Shown: positions 10,196 to 20,592 of the stretch, piece by piece | Position numbering within the stretch: position 1 is the first letter of the stretch | How the letters are laid out: each line of letters starts with the position of its first letter | Source: Tolypeutes matacus | Lineage: Eukaryota > Chordata > Mammalia > Cingulata > Chlamyphoridae | Assembly: GCA_026826555.1 (NCBI GenBank) | Contig: JAKSZT010004976.1 | Coordinates: 7,234,900-7,298,899, forward strand | Direction of reading: 5' to 3' | Length of the DNA: 64,000 nucleotides | Made by a program: the position numbers and the translations under genes | Notes under the pieces: model-generated | What the model was told of the DNA's origin: nothing | The model's input: only the letters and a program-made list of their open reading frames with translations | The model's database searches: none

Positions 10196-11104
10196 AATGT
10201 CATGTCCATTTCCCCCATGTCATTCTCTCTCTCCAAGGTCTCTTCCACACAGAACAATGAACCACCTCTGGACAGGGGGATCTTGAGTGTAAGCAAGAAG
10301 ACATGCAGGGTCTATAGGATGCAGTGTGTTCAGCCTGCCCGAGAAGGTCTTGCCATTCATTCTACATGGAAACCCTGACTCCCTTTGCCTCATCTGTGTG
10401 CACACAGCACAATGTGTTCCTGCTTTCGACAGACACACTCCCCCAGGTTCTAGCATAGGTTCTAGCCAAGGACAACTTTACCTGTTGCCACATCCATGAT
10501 TCCTGCAGGAAGAGCTCAATCTAGAACACAGATCTCTTACTCATGTGGCAAATGAATTGGAAGCTAGATGGGTCCAGGGTCAGAAACACAGAGAAAGGGT
10601 AAGAAGACCACCAGCAGTTGGCTTTGGAAGACTTATGTTCCAGAAACTGCCTTTTTCCAGGGATGAGAAGGATGGCCACAACCTCTAAGGGCTTCAGTTT
10701 CCTCATATACATAACGGAGAACCTGCTTAGGCTTATATCCTGTGGGTCTATGGAATGGGAAACCGCTCCCATTGGGTGACTCTCCACAAAATGAAACTGC
10801 TCTGTTGAATTCCAAAGGAGGGTTCCTGGGTGGCTGGGAATTGCACCCAGTTTCTAAGTGAAGGCGTATTCTCTCTGTCTTTAAGTCCTGGGTCCTTTAG
10901 GGTGTGACACTAGAATACGTACCTTTAGCACCCTTGAAGTGAACAGACAACTCTGTCCCCTGAGTAGAGCATTGCTGCTTGGGCTTTAAGGGAAGAGAGC
11001 AGAGAACTCACTGCCTAGAATCCTAGGATACCTTCCCTAGTGGCAGGAGATAGGTTAGATCCAACTCCCAAACCTGTATGACCCTTGATTTGACCTCATG
11101 GGCC
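10196..11104. other. mostly unique sequence
   Basis: A short MIR-like stretch 'ggcttcagtttcctcatata' sits at about 10691-10720 (plus). The rest is unassigned, with no recognisable exon. Confidence 0.35.
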
Positions 11105-11225
11105 TGTTGTCAAACACCGACCCCTGGACTCCACTCCTAGAAATATGCAGTATGCCTGGGCGAGACCCAAGGATTTGATTTGTGTTCAAGGAAAAATCCC
11201 CCAGATGATTCTCAGGATCAGCCAA
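11105..11225. mobile_element. MER5A-like hAT fragment, degraded
   Basis: 'ttgtcaaacaccgacccctg' through 'cccagatgattctcaggatc' loosely follows the MER5A body. Highly diverged. Confidence 0.35.
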
Positions 11226-11295
11226 GTGAGCTCAAAATAAGCTCACTTCTCAAGGCCTCTCTCAACCCTAAAATGCTGTCTTGGTTTGCCTACAG

Positions 11296-11445
11296 GAATG
11301 GTTTCTCAACCTGGGAGATATGAAAACTCCCCGTGCACAGGCCACAATCCCAGACCAATTAAAGCATCTCTGGGGGTGGATCCAGGCACCAGTACTTTCA
11401 GAAGCCGCCGGGCGATTCCAGTGTGAAGCCAGGCACCGGTGCAGG
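11296..11445. mobile_element. MER5B-like hAT element
   Basis: Starts 'atggtttctcaacctggga'. 'agaccaattaaagcatctct', 'gggggtggatccaggcacca' and 'gcgattccagtgtgaagcca' are the ordered blocks of the short 'ggttctcaacc...ccaaggttgagaacc' hAT family. Confidence 0.65.
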
Positions 11446-11514
11446 AGTCTGACAGCTTAGTGAAAGGGCCCAGCCCTCGTGAGTCCCGGACTTGAGCTCT
11501 GCTTCCACCATCCA

Positions 11515-11610
11515 CCCTGGCACATCACTCTACCCCCTGCAGCCTCACCGAAGGGGTGCAATAAAACCTACTCCACACGGTGATGGTGATGATTAAGTGT
11601 GATTCTGCAA
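11515..11610 (+). mobile_element. MIR 3' part
   Basis: 'gcaataaaacctactccaca' and 'cggtgatggtgatgattaag' correspond to MIR '...aatagtacctacctcatagggttgttgtgaggattaaatg'. Confidence 0.55.
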
Positions 11611-13234
11611 GTAGATTATCCCCACGCAATTGTGGAATCCTCTCAGTGAATTATGCCTGATTTCTGTACTTATTATCATTTTGTTATTTATTATTATTAT
11701 TTTATCATCATTATTATTGTAAACAGAAAACCTAGATGACAAGGTAAGAGATGGATATCCCAACCATGTCACGTTATTTCTGAGTATTTATTTGAAATAC
11801 AGGGATTTTAGTTGCCAAGTCATTCCCAGACTCATATTTGGGGACCTGGAAATTGCTGGTCCCCCAAATCCTGTTGCTGCCCTTTCCCCAGCCTCATACG
11901 TCCTCAAGCAGGAGACAAGAATATCCTGCCCTCCACCTCCATGTTGGCCCAAACCCGAGGACTTGAAGCCACCCAAGGCCCTGCACAGGTCCTACACCCC
12001 AGTGTCGGAAGACAGGGTGCAAGGCATGTGGGGGAGGGCAAGGTCAGTTTGAAGGTCACGGCATCAAACATCCCTTGCTTCACCATCCTTTGGGGATCAT
12101 ATGGAACTCACTTTATTTCCTTCTGGAGCTCTCATTCCCGACCCTCCCCTCCGCCCTCTATCCAATTTACTGTGGGTTAAACATGGTTTGTCAAACACTT
12201 AATAAAGTGTTACTAGCCCAGACTTGCATCCAAGGAACTCAGCTCTTGATCAGAATCAGACAAAATGCCATCTCTAATGTAGCTCTGTCCCCTCTTCCGG
12301 AAGGTTCTGGCTCTCAGGCTCTCAGCACTCGGTGCTTGGCAAACATCTCAGCCCCTGGTTAAGAACACAGTTCTACACAGCAGGCAGGTCAGGGTGGGGT
12401 CTCTCACAAACCACGCGGGAAGCAGAGGGAAACGTGAACTGCAACGTTTATTTAACAATTTCTGCTTCTTCCAACTCTGTCAGATTTAGGTTCAGCTTTC
12501 CTAACCCATTTCTTCTACCTTCCCTCATAAAACGGGAAACATCAGAATTTTTCAACAGCTAACTCAGTGAAAGGACATTTTTGTTCTCTTAGAAACTCTT
12601 CTGTGGACCCTGAAGCAGCTTGTGACTAAATCAGCTCAGGGATCTTCCTCAGGTGCATTTATTTACTTGCTCCCTTCTGCAGTGGAAACACCCACACAGA
12701 TTTAGAAAAGGGCAGGAGGGGGTATAGATACCTGGAAAAAAAACAACAACAAGAACTGCCCTCCACTAAATTGTAGGCCCCACGGCAAGAATGAGGTCTG
12801 ATCGCAATTTTCTGAACCGTAGCTTCGGCCCGATGAACTCCCCATGGGAATGCAACAGGGAGGGTATATTATGAGGCTCTGGAAGCATTCAAATTAATTA
12901 CAAACAGAGTCTGGTTTGTTGGGAGCACTGTGTCCAAGAATGCCTTTCCACGATTCAGCAAGTTTATGGCTCTCTTGAAGCTTGGCAAATGTCCCTTTGC
13001 CAAGGAGAAGATATCCCCTTCAAAATATGGAAAGTCCCTGTGTGAATCAAAAATGACATCCTCGTGGCAACCCCAGATGTTTCCACTAAAATGGGCCATC
13101 CAGACCCAGCCTAGAAAAGGTGGTGGGGACCCCTTGGGACAGGGCTTAGGTCTTAGACTTTACTGCCAGGGGGTCACTACAGGCCCACAAAATAACACTG
13201 GTAAGAGCGATCACGAGTGGGTGCTTATGCATCC
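11611..13234. other. mostly unique sequence with (ATT)n
   Basis: A degenerate ATT/ATC microsatellite lies at about 11678-11722. Elsewhere there are short frames, including a minus-strand 76-codon frame at 12869-13099 in an otherwise repeat-free block. I cannot assign it to any family. Confidence 0.35.
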
Positions 13235-13400
13235 AGTGCAATGAGGAGTGTCGTAGCATTCACTGTGTCATCTTCACAGCCCCATAAATAAGCATTGGCA
13301 CGACTCCCATTTTATTGATGTAAAACCTGCCCCTGCAGAGCCAGGCTTCAACATCCTTCTTGACTCCAGAGCCCAGGCTCTTAAACTCCCCAGGCATCTC
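13235..13400 (-). mobile_element. MIR, antisense, decayed
   Basis: 'cattttattgatgtaaaacc' (antisense 'cccattttacagatgag') and 'gagcccaggctcttaaactc' (reverse of the MIR head) in order. Confidence 0.5.
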
Positions 13401-14055
13401 AACAGTTGGCCCCACCCAAAACAACTGGCTGAGATCAAATAGCCAATGACATCAAGCCACCCGGCAGCCAGGACCGCCTGACCCCAGGGGCCGAGGTGAT
13501 GTACTTGTCCAGCCACCATGTTCACGTCTCCAGTGGCCTTGGGAGCAATGGGCAGCCCCAGCCTTAGGTGATCTCTCCAAGGCTAAGAAGTGGGGGGCTT
13601 GTGGGTTCCTTCATAAAAGAATTCAAGGGTGGTGGTGTGTGTAAAAAATGCCAGAGAAAGAAACTGGATAGACAGCCAGCCAACAGGCCCTGAGGTTTGC
13701 CGACCCTGTTACGTGAGAGACGAACTGCAGGAGGCAAGATCCAAATTAGCACGCTGTCATGTCAAAGGCTCTGCTGGCCCAAGCCCATGGCAAGCTGGCA
13801 GAGTGGGGTGAGAGCCTGGGCTGGCCACGTGGGAACTTCCTAATAAAAAGCTTTATTATCATAGCCTCTTTCTATTAAAGGTAAAGACAATATATTCATT
13901 GTCTTCTTCATAAAGCTAAAGAACTGTGGCTGAAAATATTTGGATGCTCGGCTTCAATATTTCTTAGAGAATAAAAGGCATGGTATCAGCAAGTTCTTGA
14001 TTCTTTTTATTATCTTGATGAAAGAGCTAATGTGTACAGGTGGGATTATATTGAT
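13401..14055. other. unique sequence
   Basis: No recognisable gene. 'aagctttattatcatagcc' and the flanking A/T-rich text are unassigned. Confidence 0.3.
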
Positions 14056-14527
14056 TGTAAAAATTTTCCCAGTTCTTCACCCATCACTGCATCCATGCCC
14101 TTTGCAATCTAACTTTTCATCTTCCCTATTATTTGGTAGTTTATCCCTTGAATTTGGGCTCTTCTTGTGGCTGATTTGGCCAAGAGAAGTAACAGAAGTG
14201 GCACTGTGCCAGTTCCCAGTAGAGGTGTCAGGAGGCCATGAGCACTTCCACTCCCTGCCACCACTTGGTGACTAAGTCCCAGTTAAATCCTGGGTGATGA
14301 GGGACAAGCACAGCCAATAATCAGCCAGCCTCCAGACATCTGATGCCCATCTTAGTCCAGCCAGCCCCCAGCTGATTCACCAGATGATTACAGACACATG
14401 AACAAGATCCAGACCAAAAAAGCCACCTAGATGACCCAGGGACTTATGAGTCAAAAAATAAATGCTTATCATCTTAAGCAACCGAGATTTGGAGTGATTT
14501 GTTACATAGCTATAGCTAACTGATACA
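14056..14527 (+). mobile_element. MLT1-type MaLR solo LTR
   Basis: MLT1 hallmarks in order: 'gtggctgatttggccaagag', 'gtggcactgtgccagttccc', 'ggaggccatgagcacttcca', then 'aaaataaatgcttatcatct' (polyadenylation region) and the terminal block 'gatttgttacatagctatag' and 'ctaactgatacaa'. No internal region adjoins. Confidence 0.82.
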
Positions 14528-14689
14528 ATAAGGTTCCCAAAGACTGACTAGAGAATTTTTCCCCTAAGATGCTCACATGGCAGAAATAAGCTTGTTCTGA
14601 GTAAGTACCCATTCTCCTAGTCCATGACTTTATTCAATAAAACATGCTGCTTCAAAGAAGAACCACCATTAATGGAAATTAATATGCCA
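14528..14689. other. unique sequence
   Basis: Unassigned AT-rich spacer. Confidence 0.3.
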
Positions 14690-14915
14690 GGCACTAGACT
14701 GAGCACTTTAAGTCCATTTTCTTAATTCTCACTGTGAAGTTATCTCAATAACTACACACAAGGATTGTGATCAAACAATCTCATATTAAAGATGAGGAAA
14801 TGGAGCCTCAGATGGGCCAGCTGGACCAAGGTTACACAATACATGGCAGATCCCAAACGCCAACCCAATGCCATCGGGTCCCAAGCTCATATGCTTACAG
14901 AGTGTGATGAGCTTG
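14690..14915 (-). mobile_element. MIR SINE, antisense
   Basis: 'tgccaggcactagactgagc', 'taaagatgaggaaatggagc', 'ccaaggttacacaatacatg' and 'aagctcatatgcttacagag' track the reversed MIR consensus with a small insertion near 14755. Confidence 0.75.
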
Positions 14916-15103
14916 AGTTAAGGAGTTTCTACCACAACCCATGTATCAAGTTCACACATATTTCACAGATTGGAAGAAATCAGCCTCACTAGCTTCACCC
15001 AGTCCAGGACAAGAAAAGTACAGGCTAATCTAACTTTGTTCCCACACCAAGAGAAAAGAGATGTTTTCTCCCTATACAAAAGTCAAAAAAGAGCCTATGG
15101 CAG

Positions 15104-15295
15104 AGGTTGGTAATCTTTTTAGTAAAGGGTCAGATAGTAAATATTTTAGACTTTGCAGACATTAAAGTCTCTGTTACAACTACTTGACTCCACTATTGTA
15201 TTCCAAAAGCAGCCACAGACACATACATACATGGGTATGGCTGTGTTCTAATCAAATTGTATTTATGAAAACAGGAATAGTTTGCTGAGCCTTGC
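15104..15295 (+). mobile_element. hAT non-autonomous element ('ggttggcaaac' family)
   Basis: 'cagaggttggtaatcttttt', 'aaagggtcagatagtaaata', 'ttttagactttgcagacatt', 'caactacttgactccacta' and 'ggctgtgttctaatcaaatt' are the blocks of a common mammalian hAT family. A second copy lies at 61180-61410. Confidence 0.75.
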
Positions 15296-15999
15296 CCTTA
15301 GGGATAGGGCCAAGGGAGGGGAGATAGACTGTATTGTTAGTGCCTTCACTTCCTGTAGGCAAGAAACAACAACAAAATGCCTATTAAAAGTCCCTTAAAT
15401 AGAAATGATATCCAAAATCATCCTCTCTTTTCTCTCAGATACGTCAGAAATGACAGAGTTTCTTACTACACATATATTCTGATGGACTGGCAGTATCTGC
15501 CAGGAGTGTTGTGTTAAGAAAGACCCAGAGGCCAGATCTTGGGTCCACAAGAAAGAGCAGTGATTGATTAGCAATGTCTGCCTTGGATAAGGAAAAGGAG
15601 AAAGGCAGCACGAGGCACATTGAGTGTCCCTTGCATTTGTCATTTCTGGTCTGTGTCATCACATGATTTGAAAATAAATTGTTGATAAGAGGGCTGCTTT
15701 TCAGTAGCAGGTGGGAATAAGCTCCTGAAGGCCCTTAATCCAGAGATCTGATTGACATCTTTATTCACATCATCCCCAAAATGCAGAGTTGGTCAATACA
15801 ATGAAGGTAAAAGGGGCTAAACAAAAATTGCTTAATTCTACTGTTTTGAGTATCAAATCAATAAACAAATAATTCCTGCAACTTCCTTGCAACATTCTTT
15901 ACCTGAGCAGGCTTTACCCGGGTGGAATCAGGCACCTCGGAATGTCCTATGTAGCTTATCAATGACTGTACTCTGTGTGCAGAGCTGTGGTGCAGGGAA
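15296..15999. other. unique sequence
   Basis: No recognised repeat or exon. Two overlapping minus-strand frames (15395-15662) have no identifiable domains. Confidence 0.35.
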
Positions 16000-16125
16000 A
16001 AAGTACTTTCCTGCAGGCATCATTGAACAACTTGTTGAATCGCATTAATTAGCAATTTGCTTTGGTCGAATGCTAATGGCTAAGAGATGCTTGAAATCTA
16101 TTCAGCTAACATGCAAAGGACTGAA
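16000..16125. promoter_or_regulatory. candidate conserved non-coding element
   Basis: Repeat-free, AT-rich block with a TAATTA homeodomain core (16046-16051) in 'cgcattaattagcaatttgc' and 'gctaatggc' nearby. The texture is like vertebrate developmental enhancers. This is inference only. No alignment was available. Confidence 0.25.
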
Positions 16126-16231
16126 GGTTTAAGGTGAAGTGAAAACATATCCTTAGTTACCCCTCATTTTATTCTAGTCATCGTAATGCCATAACAAGAC
16201 TTTGAGGGATTGGTTTTCTAATATTGTATTT

Positions 16232-16384
16232 AGACCCGCACTGTCCAATTCAGCAACCACTAGCTACGTGCAGCTATTTAAATTTAAATTCATTAAAAGT
16301 AAATGAAATTAAAAATTTAGATTTTCAGCTGCATCCGTCCCTTTTCAAGAGGCTAGTAGCTATCTTACTAGACAGCACAGCTAT
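16232..16384 (-). mobile_element. hAT element ('ctgtccaat' family), part 1
   Basis: 'gcactgtccaattcagcaac' at the left and 'gctatcttactagacagcac' at the right are the paired terminal-type blocks. Between them is the AT-rich 'ctatttaaatttaaattc' core. The element resumes after an insertion, at 16498. Confidence 0.65.
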
Positions 16385-16497
16385 ATCTCTTTTGTTGTCT
16401 TCCTATACCATAAATGGCCAAAGGTGATGTGGTCTCACATATTATTCCTGATCCACAATTTTGTGGCTACATCCAAAAATCAAAGTCACACATATTT
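16385..16497. mobile_element. unidentified repeat, copy A, inserted in hAT
   Basis: Positions 16397-16480 are roughly three-quarters identical by eye to 18119-18204 (shared 'tattcctgatc' and 'acatccaaaaat'). The insert splits a hAT element. The flanks 'gacagcacagctatat' and 'ggatagtgcaaata' look like diverged versions of the same hAT segment, possibly an old TSD. No poly(A). Family unknown to me. Confidence 0.55.
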
Positions 16498-16575
16498 CTG
16501 TTCTTGGAAAATTTTATCGGATAGTGCAAATAAAGAACATTTCCATCCTAGCAGAAAGTTCTGTTGGCTAGCACT
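16498..16575 (-). mobile_element. hAT element ('ctgtccaat' family), part 2
   Basis: 'aaagaacatttccatcctag' and 'agaaagttctgttggctagc' are the reverse of the family's 'ccaatagaactttctgcgatgatggaaatgttct' end. Confidence 0.65.
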
Positions 16576-16589
16576 GACTTAGTCTAAAG

Positions 16590-16968
16590 TAGCAGCTGCT
16601 GGTAGCACTCTGTGCATATCCCCCAGGCACTCCATTGCCACCCCAGTAAAAGCTGCTTGCTGTTGACACCTGGAACTCTTCCTGAGCACTGACTGTATTT
16701 CTGGAGGGGGAATGTGCTCAGCACACATGCAAAACATGCCATCAGGGCCAGCTAATACTCCTGGAAGCAGTGCTCAGCAAACAGATGGGCATCGGCAGAC
16801 AAGTACCCTAGCTTCCTCGCTTCCTGGGTTGGGTAACTCTGAGACAGGTTCTACCCAGGCTCCCAGAATCCCCCAGTGGAGGCGGCCCTCCGTTCCCTGC
16901 AGTGATAATCTGCTTACTGATGTTCACTGGCTTCTCTCAGGTCTGTTTCTGGGGAACCCAACGAAAAA
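16590..16968 (+). mobile_element. possible ERVL-like LTR
   Basis: It ends with 'gtctgtttctggggaaccca', similar to the terminal block of the LTR family at 3.2, 8.0 and 51.1 kb. The remainder is too diverged to confirm. Confidence 0.3.
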
Positions 16969-17245
16969 GTAACTATATAGCAGTTGGCAAATCATAAGAT
17001 AGTCATGTTTATCTTGGCATTGAATCTTGGTGTTTGACAACTAGCTAATTCAATTTCACTGGAAAAGACGATGATTCTTTATAGAGTCAATATATGGGAT
17101 CTTGCAAAAATGAAAAAGAGTCTGTTGCCTTACTTTATAGCGTTCTTCTATTATTTTTTTACTGTGTTGTTATCTCTTAGCTTCATCGGCAAACCTACCT
17201 TTGAATCATTTTGGCTGTTTCTGAAATTCCCTCTCTAAAGGCAAC
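16969..17245. other. unique AT-rich sequence
   Basis: Unassigned. Confidence 0.3.
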
Positions 17246-17800
17246 TGTCTTAGTATGTTAAAGGCTGCCAAGGCAATATACCAGAAATGGTCTGGCTTTT
17301 ATAACGGGGATTTATTGGGGTAAAAACCGAGACTGAAAATGTCCAAAGGAAGGCATCACCTGAGATGCTGTCTAGCCAAGTTGCAGCTGAGGGCGATCAG
17401 GCATGTGGCATAATAGTGGCCTGCTTGGCTCTCCTCTCTCCTCTTGGCCTGTCTCTTTCAGCTTCAAGCTGATTCCAGCCTCCAGCCTCTCTCCCAGCCT
17501 CTGGGGAGGGGGAGGGAGGGTCTCTTTCTGCGGTGGCAGGCGATCCTGGAGTCCTCTCTCACATGGCAGGGTAAAGTGGCAGCTCTCTTTCTCAGTGTGC
17601 GTCTGCATGTTTCTCCCGTTATGAGGGCTCCAGCAAGAGGGCTGAGGCCCACCTTGGGTCCCGCTTCACCAAAGTACTCCAATCAAAGGCCCCCAGCTGA
17701 ATTCAGTTCAATCAAAAGGTCCCAAATTGACAAGAATGGATTCGCTTCAAGAACATGATCCACAAAGCTTCAAACTCTCACAACATTGGAGCCTTTTGAG
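17246..17800 (-). mobile_element. MaLR-like LTR, antisense, probably lineage-specific
   Basis: 'ttagtatgttaaaggctgcc', 'aatataccagaaatggtctg', 'ggggatttattggggtaaaa' and 'gaaaatgtccaaaggaaggc' show the antisense plan of MaLR LTR 3' ends: terminal block, then a reversed polyadenylation region 'tttatt'. It differs from MLT1/MST consensus, so it may be a xenarthran branch. The right border is uncertain. Confidence 0.5.
17503..17520 (+). other. canonical G-quadruplex motif
   Basis: Four G-runs (4, 5, 3 and 3 guanines) are separated by single adenines, matching the standard G3+N1-7 pattern. It lies inside the LTR-like element. Confidence 0.6.
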
Positions 17801-18002
17801 GATACTGAAGTGAACACATCTCCGGCTCTGAAAGCTATTCCCACAGACGAGCTCAAGGACCTTTAGGCCAAAAACAAATCATGAGACTAAGCAGCCATCA
17901 TCCCACTCACATATGCATGCTCTGGCCCTGGGTGACTTTTTAAATTTTGTATTTCTTCATAGTCAAACCTGTCTGCCTATTTCTCTTTTACTATTGTCTT
18001 CT
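17801..18002. other. unique sequence
   Basis: Unassigned, pyrimidine-rich to the right. Confidence 0.3.
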
Positions 18003-18118
18003 TTTGTTCCTAACAGCTTTACTGACCTATAATTCACCTATCATAGAAGTCACCCATTTAAAGTGCACAACCCAATGTATTTCAGTGCATTCCCAAGGTT
18101 GTGTGACCAGCTCTTTCT
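18003..18118 (-). mobile_element. L1 3' end, antisense
   Basis: 'aacagctttactgacctata', 'attcacctatcatagaagtc', 'acccatttaaagtgcacaac' and 'gttgtgtgaccag' are the reversed L1M 3'UTR. The match stops where repeat copy B begins. Confidence 0.75.
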
Positions 18119-18204
18119 GTCCTCCTACATCGTGAATGGCAAAAGGCAGTGTGATCACACACACACTATTCCTGATCAACAACTTGGTAGCAACATCCAA
18201 AAAT
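18119..18204. mobile_element. unidentified repeat, copy B
   Basis: Homologous to copy A at 16397-16480. It abuts an L1 3' fragment on its left. On the minus strand the block is open for translation (frame 18027-18233), while copy A has a stop in the matching frame. Homology seems to fade soon after 18204. Confidence 0.5.
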
Positions 18205-19924
18205 GAGTCATGTTCAACAAAATGAGCAAACATTATAATAATGTTGCTTTCTTCCCTTCCATTTTAAAAATTACCATGTTCAATGACAGTTTCACCTATT
18301 TATACTACAAAACAGTTCATCAAGAAGGAACTCATCAGTACTATTTTGTTTGCCCAACAAAATACAAATTGACACACAAAAATGTATTTGTTTTAAAAAA
18401 TTCCATTCCCCTTAAGTTCTCTTATTCTGTTTGATACCGCAAACCACTCTGGACAAACAATTCCCTTCTCTTCCCACACTGCTCTTGTGGTAGACCAAAT
18501 CCCCCACCTTTGCCGTGACATCCTCAAAGCTGTTGGAGCCATTTAAGCCACTACCAGAAAAGTCTTCACAGACTGCTAGAGGACCCCAGACCCAATCTGA
18601 ACACCCTGGTTGTAGAGGAAGTATGCTTTGGAGCAGTTAAACATTAAATTCAGAGGAAAGTTAAATAAAAGGCCAACACTCTTCATAACCAACAAAATGT
18701 CGGACAAGAATTGTTGACGTCGCAGGTCTTTAAAGAGACACCCTTTGTGCATCCTCCTACTTGTCGCAGACACACACACGCATGCACACATGCACGTGCA
18801 CAGGCACACATGGACACAGTCGGAAGTTTAAAGGGTTTTACACGAGCTGCTCATGCTTTAAAGAATCAGGCACAGCTTTGGAGGACACTTCCTGGGTCCT
18901 TAAATTTCTTTCCCCACCTGCCAGCAAGATGGGAATGTAAGAAAGCACACGCACCCCTCAGCCACAAGGCCCCAGGCACGGCCCCCTGCAGCCTGCTAAA
19001 GGTGCCAGGAGGAGAAAAAAAGGGGCCATTTGGAGTGCCACCCTTACACTGTTCTGGCTCCCCCAGACTTCAGAATTCCAGTTTCTAGAAAAGTGTGGCT
19101 GGTGGCACAGGGTAGAAGCAAAAAACCTACAGCCTTGAGCTCTTTTGAACTATTTCACATAACACCAGCGTGTCTGTGGCACCAATGGCCCTTGTCACCC
19201 CCTCCTATTTTAGGGTCCCAAATATGCCTCTCCGGAAGCTCCCAGTGGTTTTCTCCCTAGGAATATGGGGCATCTTCAAGCACGTTCTGGGTTTCTCTTT
19301 ATTCTTCCCCAACACCAACACTGAGACCTGAAAGCAACTGAAGAGTGAAAAAAAAAGTGAGTTGGAGAGCGATGCATTTTTGTCATTCTTGGCATGTGTC
19401 ATAGTAATGTTGGGAAAAGCATTCTGGTCAATTTTTAGAGTTGCTGAGAGGCACTGAGTAACTGCACTAAAGAAGTATTTTGGTATAAAAGAAAAAAAAA
19501 GAAAGGGTGTGCTTGTACTGTCACCCTGTGCTCCTACAGGTGCTCACCCCGAGCTCACAGGGTTGGGGAGGCCAGAACGCTGGGAGACGCCCAGGGATTC
19601 TTCACCCGGGTGCCCGGTACAGGGTGGTAAACTGGGCCTCAGAGCCTATGGCGGTGGCCCACTCCCTCGCTTTCCTGCCCAGCATCCCCCTGCTGTCCAT
19701 ACCTCATGTGGTTTCCAAAGTGACCTTTGAACTGAGAATCCAACAGTGTCACTTCCATTATCCCATCTTCCACCTTCCACTACCCAGCCCCGTCCCCTGG
19801 CTGACAAGGCCCAGCCCAAGGTTCTAGCTCCTTCTCCCTCTCTCCTCACGCCTGGGCGCAGGGGCCTTCTTTCTGCTCCTCAAGTAGGCCCATCTCAGCC
19901 CTGGGCAGAGGGCAGTTCCGCCAC
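18205..19924. other. unique sequence with CA-rich tract
   Basis: Impure CA/CACG-rich tract at about 18768-18815. Otherwise there is no recognised repeat. Plus-strand frames at 18711-19088 and 19507-19827 have no recognisable domain and read as chance openness. Confidence 0.35.
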
Positions 19925-20235
19925 CTGGAAGGTTCTTCCCTGGTCAGGACACGACCTCCGTCAGCCTCAGTCCCTCCCTGAGCTCCAGGTCTACAGGAGG
20001 CCTCGCCCACCACCTCCACACTATCCTAGGCCCCCTCCTTTCCCTGCTCACACCGCTGACCAGGCTCTCGTGGTTTCTTGTCATCCTTTGCTTATTCCTT
20101 TATTCTGCCACCTCCCCCTAAAATGTGAGCTTCATGACAGCGGGAAGCCTATTGGTGCGGTTCTCTGCTTGGAAAACAGAGCCTGACGTGGGACCAATAA
20201 TCAGTAAAGCCTGCATGGATGAATCAAGGAATCAA
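19925..20235 (+). mobile_element. L2 3' end
   Basis: 'ctcacaccgctgaccaggct', 'ttgcttattcctttattctg', 'aaaatgtgagcttcatgaca' and 'taaagcctgcatggatgaat' follow L2 coding-to-3'UTR order, diverged. Confidence 0.5.
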
Positions 20236-20261
20236 CCAATCAAGAAACAAAAGAGGCTTAT

Positions 20262-20385
20262 TTTTTTAACTTTCTTTTAGAATGTCAAAATTATGGCAAA
20301 GTAAATATTACACGGAACTCCCATAAACCCTTAACCCAGGTTCACTTACTGCTACTATTTTGTCCCATTTGCTTCATCATTCTGT
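20262..20385 (-). mobile_element. old L1 fragment, antisense
   Basis: 'aatgtcaaaattatggcaaa' and 'aactcccataaacccttaac' resemble the antisense L1M text 'agaataatgaacccccatgtacccatcaccca'. Confidence 0.5.
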
Positions 20386-20592
20386 CTACTTATCCATCTA
20401 TATAATTTATATCTATATCTATCCAGCTATCTATGTACCACCTATGTATCTGTCTAGATATCTAATTTTTCTATATTGACCTTGCTATGTATACATATAT
20501 GTACCTATTTAACTAAATAGATAAATAGATCTATTTATTTATCAATCTATTTATTTATCTATAATCTATATCTATGTCTGTCTATATATTTT
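20386..20592. repeat. degenerate TATC/TCTA microsatellite
   Basis: About 200 bp of interrupted 'atctatctat', 'tatctatatc' and 'atttatttat' runs sit between two L1 pieces of the same orientation, so the expansion probably arose within L1-derived DNA. Confidence 0.8.

Noticed and set aside
12869..13099. Possible exon or retropseudogene on the minus strand (76 codons)
   Set aside because: No domain recognised, no splice-site context I trust, and similar-length frames are frequent here by chance.
18768..18815. Z-DNA forming CA/CG tract
   Set aside because: The alternation is heavily interrupted, so not convincing beyond a CA-rich microsatellite remnant.
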